Positions 55,739 to 64,000 of a stretch of DNA of 64,000 nt are shown piece after piece. The position numbers and the translations under genes are program-made. Under the pieces are notes generated by a model. It was not told the origin of the DNA, ran no database searches, and saw only the letters and a program-made list of their open reading frames with translations. Source of the stretch: an uncultured Planctomycetaceae bacterium (lineage in GTDB: Bacteria; Planctomycetota; Planctomycetia; Pirellulales; UBA1268); NCBI GenBank assembly GCA_903885565.1, contig CAISJI010000232.1, forward strand, positions 1 to 64,000. Direction: 5' to 3'. The stretch's first letter is position 1, and each line of letters begins with the position of its first letter.

Positions 55739-58429
55739 ATGAAGTCGCGCAACTGGTTTCTGGCCCGCTTTCCCCGCAGCATCGCCTCCCTGTTTTCCCG
55801 CCGCACCGAGACCACGGGCCGCCGCCGCGCTCGCCCCACGCTCGCCCCCTTCGACAAGCTCGAAGAGCGGCTCGCATTCTCGGTGGGCTATGCCACCGTC
55901 AACGACTGGGGATCGGGGCTGCAAGCGCAGCTGACGCTCACCAACGACACCAGCGCCACCATGACCGACTGGCAGTTGGCATTTAACTACAACCGCTCCA
56001 TCACCAGCATCTGGAATGCGCAGATCGTCAGCCACACCGGCTCGCAGTATGTGATCAAGGGTTTTGACTGGGATCGCACGCTGGGCGTGGGAGCGACACA
56101 GGGTGTCGGCTTCAACGCCACCGCCGGCAGCGATATACCAACCGGCTTCGTGCTCACGGGCGTGAACACGCCCACGCCCACGCCCACGCCCACGCCCACG
56201 CCCACGCCCACGCCCACGCCCACGCCAATCGATGGCACCACAGGCCGTGTGTTTCGCGTCAATCCGGCAGCCGATGACATCGTGGGGTTCGATCCCTCCC
56301 GCGACCGCCTCGACTTCGCTGACGTGTCGGTTCACAACATGATCATCGCCAAGACGGAGACCGGCGAGGTGGCGATCGTCAATCCGTGGGCATCGACACC
56401 CGAGTTCCAAGTGCTCCGCGGCATCCGCTACCGCGACATCACGATGGCCAACTTCGGCGTCGTTCAGAACGAGCACCTGCGTCAGGACATCGGCGGCGTG
56501 GTCTCCTGGGAGCAGGGCATCGGCCCCCGGGACGGCAACACAGTTTATGTGCGGTCGCACGAATATGGAGTCCAGCAGCGGATTGAGGGCTTCAATCCGG
56601 CCACGATGAAGTTGAGCTTTCTCTACTTCGGCACCCGCGAGCGGCTCTCGGTGACAGACACGGCCGCGGGCCTGTCGATCTCCGTCCTGCCGACCAACCA
56701 GAGGATCCTGCTCGTGGGCGTGACAAAGGCACAGCTCATGCCGGAAAACATCGAATTCCACAACGACCAGATCGTGGAGGATCAGTTGGAGGTGCCGTTC
56801 GGCCACCCAGCCGAGCACTTCAGGCTCGTTAGCCGGACAGCGCTGCTGACGCCGACCGCTCCGGTGGGCCAGGTCACCGACGGCCACCAAACATCAATCG
56901 GTCCGACCGTGCCTGGTGGCCATGATCACGGCACGATGCCCACGCCCACGCCCACCCCGACTCCGACTCCGACTCCGACGCCGACGCCGGCGCCCGTCAC
57001 GCCTCCGATCACGCCGACCAAGGGCGACCTGTGGAAGGAGCAATTCTTCGCCCCCTATGTCGATATGGGGCAATACCCTGTGCCCAATCTCGATGGGCTG
57101 GCGCAGAAATACGGCGTGGGATTATTGACGCTCGGCTTCATGCAGGCCAGCCCCAGCGGCAAGCTTGCCTGGGCCGGCTACGATGTTTTAACGCTCGACA
57201 GTAGCAACGAGCAGGCTGTGGCGATCCGCAATGAAATCAATGCCCTGCGGCTTGCCGGCGGCGATGTGATGGTGTCATTGGGCGGGGCCGCTGGGCAGAG
57301 CCTGGCGCAGTCCTATGCCAAGCGGGGGCTCGGCGCTGGGGCACTGTCGACTGCCTATGCGGAGATGGTCGACACGCTGAAGCTCACCAAGGTTGATTTC
57401 GACATCGAAGGGGCCGCCATCGCCGAAATCCAAACCCTCAAGCTCCAGATGGATGCGATCGCCATTGTGCAGAAGACCCGCCCTGGCCTGGGAGTCTGGC
57501 TCACGCTGCCGGTGCTGCCGCAGGGGCTCACGCAGGACGGCGTGAACGCCGTCAAGATCGCCCTTACTTCTGGCGTGAAGGTCGATGGCGTGAATGTGAT
57601 GGCGATGGACTATGGCGACAGCGCCGCGCCGCCGGCACTCAAGTCGATGGGCGAATATGCCATCGATGCAGCGCGGGCGACCTTTGCACAGATGACCACG
57701 CTGTTCACCAGCCAGGGGCAGACGTTCGGCTGGAATCAGTTGGGGGTCACGCCAATGCTGGGCGTCAACGATGTCAGGACAGAGGTGTTCACACTGCAGG
57801 ACGCCGATCGCCTCGAGACGTTCGCCCGGGCCCAGGGGCTGGGAATGCTCTCGATGTGGTCGCTCAACCGCGATAATCCTGGCGCTGCCGGCCAATTGTC
57901 GAACAACCACGCAGGGATCTCGACGATTCCTGCCGGAGGCTTCAGCCTCGCCTGGGGCGACTACGGCAGCGATCCAATTATCGCCGGCGCGGTGATCCCG
58001 GTCACCCCGGTCACCCCGGTCACTCCGGTCACTCCGGTCACTCCGGTCACTCCGGTCACTCCGGTGACTCCGGTGACTCCGGTGACTCCGGTGACTCCGG
58101 TGACTCCGACCCCGACTCCGACGTCCAAGGTTGTGGCCAGCTATACGCAGGCGAGCGGCTGGGGCACCGGGTTCACTGGCACCATGAAGATCAAGAACAC
58201 CGGCACCACAGCGATCAAAGGGTGGACGATGGAGTTTGACATGAAGGCAAACATCGTCAACCTGTGGAGCGGGGTGATCGTCAGCCACGTCGGCACGCGC
58301 TACGTGATCAAGAATGCCGAATGGAATGGCACGATCGCTGCCGGCGCTGAGGTGTCGTTTGGGTTTCAGGCCGAGGGAGTCGCCGGCGAACTGCCGGCGA
58401 AGAAGAAGTTCAACGGCATCGCGGTGTAG
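55739..58429 (+). CDS. Secreted GH18 chitinase with two CBM2 domains and an unrecognised middle domain
   Basis: 896 residues; SD GAGG about 8 bases before the ATG. Basic leader and planctomycete-type motif [11 protein letters not shown] at about 39-50. Modules: CBM2 (about 50-138, with [17 protein letters not shown] and [15 protein letters not shown]), Thr-Pro linker, a middle domain (165-385), a second Thr-Pro linker (400-421), GH18 barrel (about 430-740), a Val-Thr-Pro linker (752-792) and a second CBM2 (795-896). GH18 signatures: [10 protein letters not shown], the catalytic VDFDIEG with Glu557, and [10 protein letters not shown]. It should hydrolyse chitin or a related beta-1,4-GlcNAc polymer outside the cell. 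The middle domain ([34 protein letters not shown]) looks like a beta-roll as in serralysin tails; I cannot name it. Divergent from the giant gene. Confidence 0.92.
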   Translation: MKSRNWFLARFPRSIASLFSRRTETTGRRRARPTLAPFDKLEERLAFSVGYATVNDWGSGLQAQLTLTNDTSATMTDWQLAFNYNRSITSIWNAQIVSHTGSQYVIKGFDWDRTLGVGATQGVGFNATAGSDIPTGFVLTGVNTPTPTPTPTPTPTPTPTPTPIDGTTGRVFRVNPAADDIVGFDPSRDRLDFADVSVHNMIIAKTETGEVAIVNPWASTPEFQVLRGIRYRDITMANFGVVQNEHLRQDIGGVVSWEQGIGPRDGNTVYVRSHEYGVQQRIEGFNPATMKLSFLYFGTRERLSVTDTAAGLSISVLPTNQRILLVGVTKAQLMPENIEFHNDQIVEDQLEVPFGHPAEHFRLVSRTALLTPTAPVGQVTDGHQTSIGPTVPGGHDHGTMPTPTPTPTPTPTPTPTPAPVTPPITPTKGDLWKEQFFAPYVDMGQYPVPNLDGLAQKYGVGLLTLGFMQASPSGKLAWAGYDVLTLDSSNEQAVAIRNEINALRLAGGDVMVSLGGAAGQSLAQSYAKRGLGAGALSTAYAEMVDTLKLTKVDFDIEGAAIAEIQTLKLQMDAIAIVQKTRPGLGVWLTLPVLPQGLTQDGVNAVKIALTSGVKVDGVNVMAMDYGDSAAPPALKSMGEYAIDAARATFAQMTTLFTSQGQTFGWNQLGVTPMLGVNDVRTEVFTLQDADRLETFARAQGLGMLSMWSLNRDNPGAAGQLSNNHAGISTIPAGGFSLAWGDYGSDPIIAGAVIPVTPVTPVTPVTPVTPVTPVTPVTPVTPVTPVTPVTPTPTPTSKVVASYTQASGWGTGFTGTMKIKNTGTTAIKGWTMEFDMKANIVNLWSGVIVSHVGTRYVIKNAEWNGTIAAGAEVSFGFQAEGVAGELPAKKKFNGIAV
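56171..56226 (+). repeat. 6-bp tandem repeat (CCCACG) encoding a Thr-Pro linker
   Basis: About nine uninterrupted copies of CCCACG code for a Thr-Pro linker after the first CBM2. A related, less pure Thr-Pro tract follows at 56939-56996. Both separate folded modules and are candidates for replication slippage. Confidence 0.9.
57998..58109 (+). repeat. 9-bp tandem repeat encoding a (Val-Thr-Pro)12 linker
   Basis: Twelve 9-bp units code for Val-Thr-Pro. They come in blocks: two GTCACCCCG, five GTCACTCCG, then five GTGACTCCG. Because synonymous variants are grouped, the array probably grew by successive local duplications. It links the GH18 domain to the C-terminal CBM2. Confidence 0.9.
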
Positions 58430-58511
58430 GCCTCGTTCGGCTCAGCACGACATCCGGGAGCTGGGTATGCCGATGCCCTCTCGCCGGATGCGTGCTGCGG
58501 CCCCACTGAGT

Positions 58512-58539
58512 TTGCTCACAGCATGCCAGCCCGCATAAT
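58512..58539 (+). promoter_or_regulatory. Candidate promoter of the Bax inhibitor-1 family gene
   Basis: TTGCTC (58512-58517) and CATAAT (58534-58539) with a 16-base spacer, about 50 bases before ATG 58592. Moderate match to sigma70 boxes. Confidence 0.4.
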
Positions 58540-58591
58540 TGCTATGCTGAACTCGACGCGCGGCCACCCCCTCAGCCCCGGAGCCAACTCC

Positions 58592-59365
58592 ATGCGAACA
58601 GGCAATCCTGCCCTCAACGACACGACGTTTGAAAATTTCGGCGTCTATCGGCGCGATCTGGCCGGCGAACAAGCGCCTGCCGGCACCATGACGATCAGCG
58701 GAACCGCCCACAAGACGATGTTCCTGTTGCTGCTGGCCATCGGCTCCGCCTGCTTTACGTGGTCGAGGACATTCGCAGGCCTCGAGGCCAATCCCGCCGC
58801 CGCAATGCCCTGGGCCTTGGGCGGTGCCGTTGTCGGCCTGATCACGGCGCTTGTGATCTGCTATCAACACACCTGGGCCCCTGCTTTGGCGCCCGTCTAC
58901 GCACTTGCCGAGGGGCTGTTTCTGGGGGGCGTTTCGGCCAGCTTCGAAGCCCAATATCCGGGCATCGTCATTCAATCAGTGGGCGGCACGTTCGGCACGC
59001 TGGCTGGGTTGCTGCTGGCGTATCAGTCGGGGCTCATCAAGGCGACCGAAAACTTCAAGCTCGGCCTTGTGGCTGCCACCGGCGGGATCTGCCTGGTCTA
59101 TCTTCTCTCCATGATCGGCGGATTTTTGGGGTTTCCGATTCCCTTCATCCATTCAGCCGGCCCCATCGGCATCGGCTTCAGCCTGATCGTGGTCGTGATC
59201 GCCGCGCTCAATCTGGTGCTTGACTTCGACTTCATTGAGCAGGCGGCAGAGCGGGGAGCCCCGAAATACCTCGAGTGGTACGGTGCGTTCGCTTTGATGG
59301 TGACGCTCGTCTGGCTCTACATGGAGATCCTCAGGCTGTTGTCGAAGCTCCGCAGCCGCGACTGA
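58592..59365 (+). CDS. Bax inhibitor-1/YccA family membrane protein
   Basis: 257 residues with seven predicted hydrophobic segments, for example TMFLLLLAIGSACFTW, ALGGAVVGLITALVIC, LAPVYALAEGLFLGGVSA, GTFGTLAGLLLAYQSGL and IGFSLIVVVIAALNLVLDFD. The family start MRTGNPALND supports ATG 58592 over an ATG at 58523. The C-terminal DFDFIEQAAERGAPKYLEWY is strongly conserved in the family. Members are inner-membrane proteins; the best-studied relatives conduct Ca2+ or modulate FtsH, but the role of this subgroup is not known. GGAG lies about 10 bases upstream. It converges on the sulfotransferase operon with 36 bases between stops. Confidence 0.92.
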   Translation: MRTGNPALNDTTFENFGVYRRDLAGEQAPAGTMTISGTAHKTMFLLLLAIGSACFTWSRTFAGLEANPAAAMPWALGGAVVGLITALVICYQHTWAPALAPVYALAEGLFLGGVSASFEAQYPGIVIQSVGGTFGTLAGLLLAYQSGLIKATENFKLGLVAATGGICLVYLLSMIGGFLGFPIPFIHSAGPIGIGFSLIVVVIAALNLVLDFDFIEQAAERGAPKYLEWYGAFALMVTLVWLYMEILRLLSKLRSRD

Positions 59366-59401
59366 TCTGCTCGCTGCTGACGGTCGGGTTGTCCCGCCGG
59401 T

Positions 59402-60319
59402 TCACAGATCCCACTCCGGAATGTTCTGGCCGAGCAGGTCAAAAAGATCCCTGTTGGGAACGGCAAAGAGCTCGAGCAGTTCGCGCCGGGTCTCCGGATC
59501 CATCGGCTCGTCGTACATGCGCTGATGCGTGGATCGTAAAGCGATGGGTGCCGGCTGCAGCCCCAGAAAGCCAAGCAGCCGAGCATAGGTGCCATCCGGA
59601 TCAGCCCGCATCCGTTCCGCAACGATAATATGAACCCGCTCCCGTGGATAGAGTTCCAGGAGGTGCCGCAATTGGTCGGCATAGAGGCCGCGGTCTCGGA
59701 GGTCAGAGTAGGTGCGGAATGACTCCCGAAAGGGCAACTGGCTCCACGGATTCTTACCCCGCGACTGGGGATTCTGATTGTAGAAATTCCAGGCCGAATA
59801 GGCCCTGTCTACAGGATGACGAATGGAGACGATCAGTCGCGCCCGGGGGCAGACCAGGGCCATGCGCTTGCGGCTGGCAGCCGTGACCATATATTTCGGA
59901 GTCTTCTCGCCCTGCAGTTTATCCGGATGGCGGAAGTGATCTCTGTACCACGCCTCACCGCGTTGCCAGTTCTGTTCGATGTCAAAGAAGTGGAGTTCCC
60001 GACGGTTTTGCATGTTTCCCGCCATAAACACCTGCGGATGGCGGGAGAGATTGAACGCGAGCATGTTGGTACCCGCTTTCTGTGCGCCCACGATCACAAA
60101 ATCTGGAAGCGACGGATCGCGGTCCACCAGCAGGCTGGGGATGGAGTTATCCGCCGCAGGATCGGGCGGTTGTTGCCCCCTGGACACGCCAGCCAGACCC
60201 TCGGTGGGGGCGTTTCCTGCAGTTGCCTTCGCGGAAAAAGGCTCTGAATAGCTTGTATCACAGCCAGATACCGCAGGATTCTTGTGCCGACCAAATCGCG
60301 AGAAGAGCTTTTGCCACAT
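59402..60319 (-). CDS. Sulfotransferase (PAPS-dependent, heparan/N-sulfotransferase type)
   Basis: 305 residues from ATG 60319, about 12 bases after a strong AAGGAGG. A GTG at 60328 would overlap the upstream stop by four bases (GTGA) but sits only three bases from the SD; it adds 3 residues. The 5'-phosphosulfate loop is PDFVIVGAQKAGTNMLAFNL, and the 3'-phosphate site is IVSIRHPVDRAYSAWNFY. The first 70 residues are a low-complexity leader rather than a signal peptide. It transfers sulfate from PAPS to a sugar hydroxyl or amine, probably on a surface polysaccharide made by this operon. Last gene of the operon. Homologous to the next gene upstream. Confidence 0.9.
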   Translation of the reverse strand: MWQKLFSRFGRHKNPAVSGCDTSYSEPFSAKATAGNAPTEGLAGVSRGQQPPDPAADNSIPSLLVDRDPSLPDFVIVGAQKAGTNMLAFNLSRHPQVFMAGNMQNRRELHFFDIEQNWQRGEAWYRDHFRHPDKLQGEKTPKYMVTAASRKRMALVCPRARLIVSIRHPVDRAYSAWNFYNQNPQSRGKNPWSQLPFRESFRTYSDLRDRGLYADQLRHLLELYPRERVHIIVAERMRADPDGTYARLLGFLGLQPAPIALRSTHQRMYDEPMDPETRRELLELFAVPNRDLFDLLGQNIPEWDL

Positions 60320-60324
60320 CAGAG

Positions 60325-61140
60325 TCACCCACCTCCTTCGAAGACCGCCGGGGAGGCGTTCCAGGCGGGGATTTCCCGACCCAGAAGTTCAAAAAACCGC
60401 CGGTTCTCAGGCCGGTAGAGTTCGTGGAGCAGCGTCCGCTGTTCGGGCAGAAGCCGCCAGGTTTTCTCCCGGACGTGTGCATCCCGATGAGCGATCGGCA
60501 CGTCGGGCACACCCAGAAACTCGGCGATCTCCCGATAGGTGGCGGCTGGGGATTGGCGGTATTCCTCGGCCACCAGTATTTTCAACTGACTTTTATCGAA
60601 GCGGTCCCAGATCCGCTCGACAATATCCGCGTAGAGTCCCAACCGCACCACGCCCGGCCCGGACATCTTCGGTTGTGGGAAGCTTTCTATCTCCCCTTGC
60701 AGGTTTTCCTCGAAGCTGCGCTGCACACTCCACTGATGCCAGCCCGTGAAATCGTTGAGCGTAGTTTCACGCTGAAACTGTAGCATGTGATTGAAGGAAG
60801 ACTCCAGCCGGGACACCGGGTCACGGCAGATCAGGATGAGTTTGGCATGGGGTGCCATTTCCCGAATCTTGTCCAGCGTTCGCACAGAGACATAGTACGG
60901 CGAGATCTCCCCCTGGAGTTTCCCGTTGTCGTTAAAAAAACTCTTGAATTCCTCCAGCGTGAACCGCGACCACGGGGTGAAGAAATCCGTTTCTTTGGTG
61001 TTTCTGTCCCCCCGGGCAAAGTCGAGGAAATTGGGCGTGATTTCGAGACTGGGGTGCTTCTTCAAATTGCTATGGAGGGCCGTGGTGCCACATTTCTGCA
61101 CCCCAACAACGATAAAGTCTGGAAGCTTACCGACATTCAT
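60325..61140 (-). CDS. Sulfotransferase (PAPS-dependent)
   Basis: 271 residues from ATG 61140; a TTG at 61182 in frame is unlikely. 5'-phosphosulfate loop: PDFIVVGVQKCGTTALHSNL. 3'-phosphate site: LILICRDPVSRLESSFNHML. It has the lysine and threonines expected for PAPS binding. C-terminal residues RTLLHELYRPENRRFFELLG match the end of the neighbouring sulfotransferase (LLELFAVPNRDLFDLLGQ), so the two genes are probably old duplicates with different acceptors. The stop overlaps the possible GTG start of the downstream gene; 19 bases separate it from the upstream gene. Cytoplasmic, no membrane segment. Confidence 0.9.
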   Translation of the reverse strand: MNVGKLPDFIVVGVQKCGTTALHSNLKKHPSLEITPNFLDFARGDRNTKETDFFTPWSRFTLEEFKSFFNDNGKLQGEISPYYVSVRTLDKIREMAPHAKLILICRDPVSRLESSFNHMLQFQRETTLNDFTGWHQWSVQRSFEENLQGEIESFPQPKMSGPGVVRLGLYADIVERIWDRFDKSQLKILVAEEYRQSPAATYREIAEFLGVPDVPIAHRDAHVREKTWRLLPEQRTLLHELYRPENRRFFELLGREIPAWNASPAVFEGGG

Positions 61141-61159
61141 GGGTGTTCTCTGCTCCACT

Positions 61160-61843
61160 TCAGCCCTCACTCGTGGCGTCAAAACTGTAACCGCCTAGCT
61201 CGATATCTTTGCGAAACATCTGACGCACGATTTCCACGGAATCGCGGGAGTAGTATGTGCTGTAGTGAGCGTGCCGTGTTGTGTTTGTCACGGGGAGTTC
61301 CTCGGGGAGGGCAAGCATCGGCACAGCCACCCCCTCATTGAACTCATTGATATCTTGGCAAAGTGCAGCAAACGAGAATGTCTCGACTGGGTAGATCTTG
61401 TTGACGATCTGTCTCCGGCGCCTTTCGAACGCGAACTCTTCAATTCTGTACCCCCTCGGATTCACACATTCGATCCAGTCATCAAAGCCGTAATGAAACG
61501 CAGAAGCCTCGTCGTAGTTGGGCTCAAAAAAGCGTACGCGATTCCTGTCCGGGCGTTCATAAAAGTAGCGAGACACCATCTTTGCCCAGGGATTCCGGAT
61601 CATGACAAACGAAAAGTAGTCGTGATATCGCTTGCCGAGCGACCCGCACAGAGCTTGCGTGATTCGAGCGTTGTTGTGATGGGGGTTGAACTGGTAATCG
61701 ACTGTGATGCCGAGCGCTGCGACGCGATCCTGCAGAAAAACGCTGTCGGGGACATGCCGCCGGAGGCACCGTCGCATCGACGTTGAAGCCGTCTTTGGAT
61801 TGACGAGGAATAAAAAGCGGTATCTGTCGGACAGCAGCGCCAT
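61160..61843 (-). CDS. Sulfotransferase family 2-type protein (carbohydrate sulfotransferase-like)
   Basis: 227 residues. PAPS loop YRFLFLVNPKTASTSMRRCL and 3'-phosphate site FVMIRNPWAKMVSRYFYERP are of the Sulfotransfer_2 type, which includes chondroitin and HNK-1 sulfotransferases. There is no transmembrane anchor, unlike the Golgi enzymes. It belongs to a different subfamily from the two sulfotransferases downstream, which suggests sulfation at a second position or on a second sugar. It starts 6 bases after the stop of the glycosyltransferase-like gene, so it is in the same operon. The SD is weak. Confidence 0.87.
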   Translation of the reverse strand: MALLSDRYRFLFLVNPKTASTSMRRCLRRHVPDSVFLQDRVAALGITVDYQFNPHHNNARITQALCGSLGKRYHDYFSFVMIRNPWAKMVSRYFYERPDRNRVRFFEPNYDEASAFHYGFDDWIECVNPRGYRIEEFAFERRRRQIVNKIYPVETFSFAALCQDINEFNEGVAVPMLALPEELPVTNTTRHAHYSTYYSRDSVEIVRQMFRKDIELGGYSFDATSEG

Positions 61844-61849
61844 GACGAC

Positions 61850-63115
61850 TCACTCGTAACTCGCGACGGACGACCGCCTGGCGAAGAGGTTTTCGAACCG
61901 CAGGTCGACCGGCCGTTCCTGCTCGATCGAGTCCGCCAACCACTCGACCACCCCCTCATCCGACAAAGCCTTGGCGATCTGCGCTGCATTCCCCCGCATC
62001 GTTGCCTGCAGATGAGGATCGTACATGCGTTCCATCGCGGCCACCAATTTGGCTGCATCATAGGGAACCGTCATGCCGATTCCGAATTGCTCGACAAACG
62101 CAGCGCCGCACGAGCGCGCACTGCCCACCAGGAGAATGGGCGTATTGGATGTGGCCGCAGCGAAGAGAATACGGCCCGGCAGGCTCAAGGATGCCACGCC
62201 GGTGTTGTCTTCATACCCGTCCAGCGCGCCGCAGGGCACGATGGCGAACGGATATCCTCTCAACTCGGCTGCGAGACGGCCCTCGGGCACAAGCCCCAGC
62301 GATCGAATGCCTGCCCTCGCAAGCGTCGAGGATGGGAAACTGAACCACGGGGACCAATTCTGACCGTACCAATCGATCTGGTAGCGGCTGGGCTCCAGCG
62401 CCGCACAGAGCCGGTCAAACCACGATTGATCCCAAAAACTCCCCAGCAGTGCGGCTCTTCTGGGGGGGAATTCGTCCGGCGCAGGGTCAGCATGCCCCAC
62501 AACCAATCTGGCGGGAACGACAGCCGGCAGGCAATGGAACGCCAGCCCATATTTCTGCTCATACGCGTCGCACAACGCCGGATGCGTCGCCAGACGGAGT
62601 GAGCATTCTCCGAGGAACTCGCCCATGAGTTGGTCCGGGATGCCATTCGCGGCGATGTTCTGGTCGTCCATGACGTAGCCACACAACTTGCCGCCATAGG
62701 CTCGCTTAATAGCCAGAGAGGTAACGATCTCGGCGGCGAGAAAGGGAACGCACGTCACGCTCTTGATGTTTCTGTCGCCCAAGCCCCGCTTCACCCGCCG
62801 CACCGCCTGCGCGCCGGCGGTCCCGGGCTGGGAGATCTTCACATGCCAGTCACCAAAATCCTGCGTGCCCCAGTCATTGCGGCTCCGGATCGAAAGGATG
62901 CCGCGTCTGCCACAAAACAACCGCTTCAGAAGCGGCCCCGTGCCGTGCATCTCATTGATTTCATTGGGCGTCACCACGACGTGAACGGGCACCGCGGGAT
63001 CCGCCGGTGCAGCAGGCGAAGTCACCAGCCGGAAATCGGAATCGTCGGCACGAACTCCCCACGGCCGCCGCATGAGGCCCACAGGGCCAGCCCACAGATT
63101 TCTGAGGAATCGCAT
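61850..63115 (-). CDS. Glycosyltransferase-like protein (paralog of the next upstream gene)
   Basis: 421 residues from ATG 63115 (MRFLRNLWAGPVGLMRRPWG); the frame stays open upstream but would overlap the neighbouring gene. The middle contains GKLCGYVMDDQNIAANGIPD, then YDAYEQKYGLAFHCLPAVVP-like text. The C-terminal half has GSFWDQSWFDRLCAAL, YQIDWYGQNW, LVPEGRLAAELRGYPFAIVP and SLPGRILFAAATSNTPILLV. This layout (acceptor-side Rossmann, then a donor domain with E-L-R-x-YPFAIVP) is like GT-B enzymes, but I cannot assign a CAZy family. It is related along its length to the protein at 63159-64000. Likely role: polysaccharide assembly before sulfation. Confidence 0.7.
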   Translation of the reverse strand: MRFLRNLWAGPVGLMRRPWGVRADDSDFRLVTSPAAPADPAVPVHVVVTPNEINEMHGTGPLLKRLFCGRRGILSIRSRNDWGTQDFGDWHVKISQPGTAGAQAVRRVKRGLGDRNIKSVTCVPFLAAEIVTSLAIKRAYGGKLCGYVMDDQNIAANGIPDQLMGEFLGECSLRLATHPALCDAYEQKYGLAFHCLPAVVPARLVVGHADPAPDEFPPRRAALLGSFWDQSWFDRLCAALEPSRYQIDWYGQNWSPWFSFPSSTLARAGIRSLGLVPEGRLAAELRGYPFAIVPCGALDGYEDNTGVASLSLPGRILFAAATSNTPILLVGSARSCGAAFVEQFGIGMTVPYDAAKLVAAMERMYDPHLQATMRGNAAQIAKALSDEGVVEWLADSIEQERPVDLRFENLFARRSSVASYE

Positions 63116-63158
63116 GAGACGATACGCTTGAATTGGTGAAAGAGCATTGCGATGGCCG

Positions 63159-64000
63159 TCAGGCTTCGAGATCGCCCGCCGGGCGTGATGGGGCCGGCTC
63201 GCCTGAACGGATGAGATCTTCATACCTGCTGTCATGCGGCCTGCCGGCGGCCAGTGAATGCCAGATCCACTCGGCCGCACCGGCGTCGGCAAACTGCCCA
63301 GCGACGGCATGCGCTCTTTGCCGCATCGCCATGTTGACTTCAGGCTGTGTAATGTACCTCACCGCCTCTGTGAAGGCCCCGGAATCGTAGCTTGCAGTCA
63401 CACCGATACCGAACTGCTCCACAAATCGCGAAGCGCCCGTCTCCCGGCTTCCTAGCACGACGATGGGGATCTGGGCCGTGGCCATCATGTAGGGAATCCG
63501 ACTGGGCAGGCTCAACTGCGCGATGAAGCGACGATCGTCCAACTCGTCCAACATTCCACTCGGCACGACTGCATACACGTGATTTCGCAGTTCCTCGACG
63601 AGGTTGAGTTCCGGCAACGGATCACAGGGAATGATCGAATCGGCGATCAGATCATGCCTGCCACAGGGGAGCCAGCGAAACTCACCGTTACAATACCAGA
63701 TCAGCGTGTTGTCCGAGCCACGCACCGTGTTTCGCAGCAATTCCACCCACCGCTGCCCCCAGATGTTACCAATGCAGATTCCCTGCCGGGGATTCGCTCC
63801 CACAGGTGGTCGGATCAGTGTGCCTGGGATCATCTCTTGCGGGGCCAGCGGCGGCATGAATCCGATCGAATGGCCGTACTTCATGCCATACTCCGCCGCC
63901 ATCCCGGGGGAAATGGCCAGACGTAACTGTGATTTTGCCAGTAACTCCCGCATGAGATCATCGGAGATTTCTCTCGCATGGATGTTTTGATCATCCATGA
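63159..64000 (-). CDS. Glycosyltransferase-like protein, N-terminal part beyond the window
   Basis: About 280 C-terminal residues are visible; the gene continues past base 64000. It begins in the window at a MDDQNIHAREISDDLM segment that matches the middle of the adjacent paralog (VMDDQNIAANGIPDQLM), so roughly 170 N-terminal residues are missing. Shared features: ISPGMAAEYGMKYG, YVVPSGMLDELDDRR-like GT-B core, SLPSRIPYMMATAQIPIVVL, and GASRFVEQFGIGVTASYDS. The two genes are a tandem duplication, 43 bases apart, with clearly diverged sequences, suggesting different donor or acceptor sugars. Family assignment is uncertain, as for its neighbour. Confidence 0.7.
   Translation of the reverse strand, partial: MDDQNIHAREISDDLMRELLAKSQLRLAISPGMAAEYGMKYGHSIGFMPPLAPQEMIPGTLIRPPVGANPRQGICIGNIWGQRWVELLRNTVRGSDNTLIWYCNGEFRWLPCGRHDLIADSIIPCDPLPELNLVEELRNHVYAVVPSGMLDELDDRRFIAQLSLPSRIPYMMATAQIPIVVLGSRETGASRFVEQFGIGVTASYDSGAFTEAVRYITQPEVNMAMRQRAHAVAGQFADAGAAEWIWHSLAAGRPHDSRYEDLIRSGEPAPSRPAGDLEA

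Noticed and set aside
56171-58109. Short tandem repeats as possible phase-variation tracts
   Set aside because: Units are 6 and 9 bp, multiples of three, so slippage changes linker length but does not switch the frame on or off.

Overview
The window reads as a high-GC planctomycete chromosome, probably of the Pirellula/Rhodopirellula side of the phylum. The lineage call is inferred from content: two very large or modular exported proteins carry the planctomycete extracellular motif ([16 protein letters not shown]) behind a basic N-terminus, and there are a DUF1080 protein, a DUF3467 protein, a sugar dehydrogenase-cytochrome fusion, several sulfotransferases and huge cadherin/beta-helix proteins. 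I see no tRNA, rRNA, transposase or CRISPR array.

Layout. 1-6008: 3' part of a giant cadherin-repeat surface protein (12 near-identical repeats of about 104 residues, then six Ig-like repeats). 6132-9813: DUF3467 protein, a two-domain kinase (aminoglycoside-phosphotransferase-like plus P-loop) and an acetyl-CoA hydrolase/4-hydroxybutyrate CoA-transferase. 10167-14312: a compact four-gene operon for a cytosolic group 3b-type [NiFe] hydrogenase in the order Fe-S subunit, diaphorase, small, large. 14422-14986: a good sigma70-type promoter, a leader of about 235 nt with several hairpins that hides its own Shine-Dalgarno sequence, and a 97-residue protein resembling a free-standing integrase Arm domain. 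15009-28538: mixed housekeeping and secreted genes (saccharopine-dehydrogenase-like oxidoreductase, a response regulator with a degenerate receiver, a low-complexity secreted protein, an outer-membrane barrel candidate, a 100-bp hairpin-rich tandem repeat, a choloylglycine-hydrolase-family enzyme, an M32 carboxypeptidase, a Gly/Tyr-rich secreted protein, a sugar dehydrogenase-cytochrome c fusion, a zinc alcohol dehydrogenase, a DUF1080 protein).

28598-55234: one minus-strand gene of 26.6 kb coding for about 8,878 residues (N-terminal beta-strand repeat region, a second repeat array, RTX-like, Calx-beta and cadherin modules). Divergent from it, 55739-58429 encodes a GH18 chitinase with a CBM2 at each end and an unrecognised middle domain. 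58592-59365 is a Bax inhibitor-1 family membrane protein. 59402-64000 is a tight minus-strand operon of three sulfotransferases and two paralogous glycosyltransferase-like proteins, the last cut by the window edge.

How it fits together (inference): most of the window concerns the cell surface and polysaccharides: adhesin-like giants, chitin degradation, sugar oxidation, and sulfated-glycan synthesis. The hydrogenase operon and the CoA-transferase are the main energy-metabolism block. The most unusual items are the 8.9-kilo-residue protein, the structured leader with the Arm-like small protein, and the hairpin tandem repeat.
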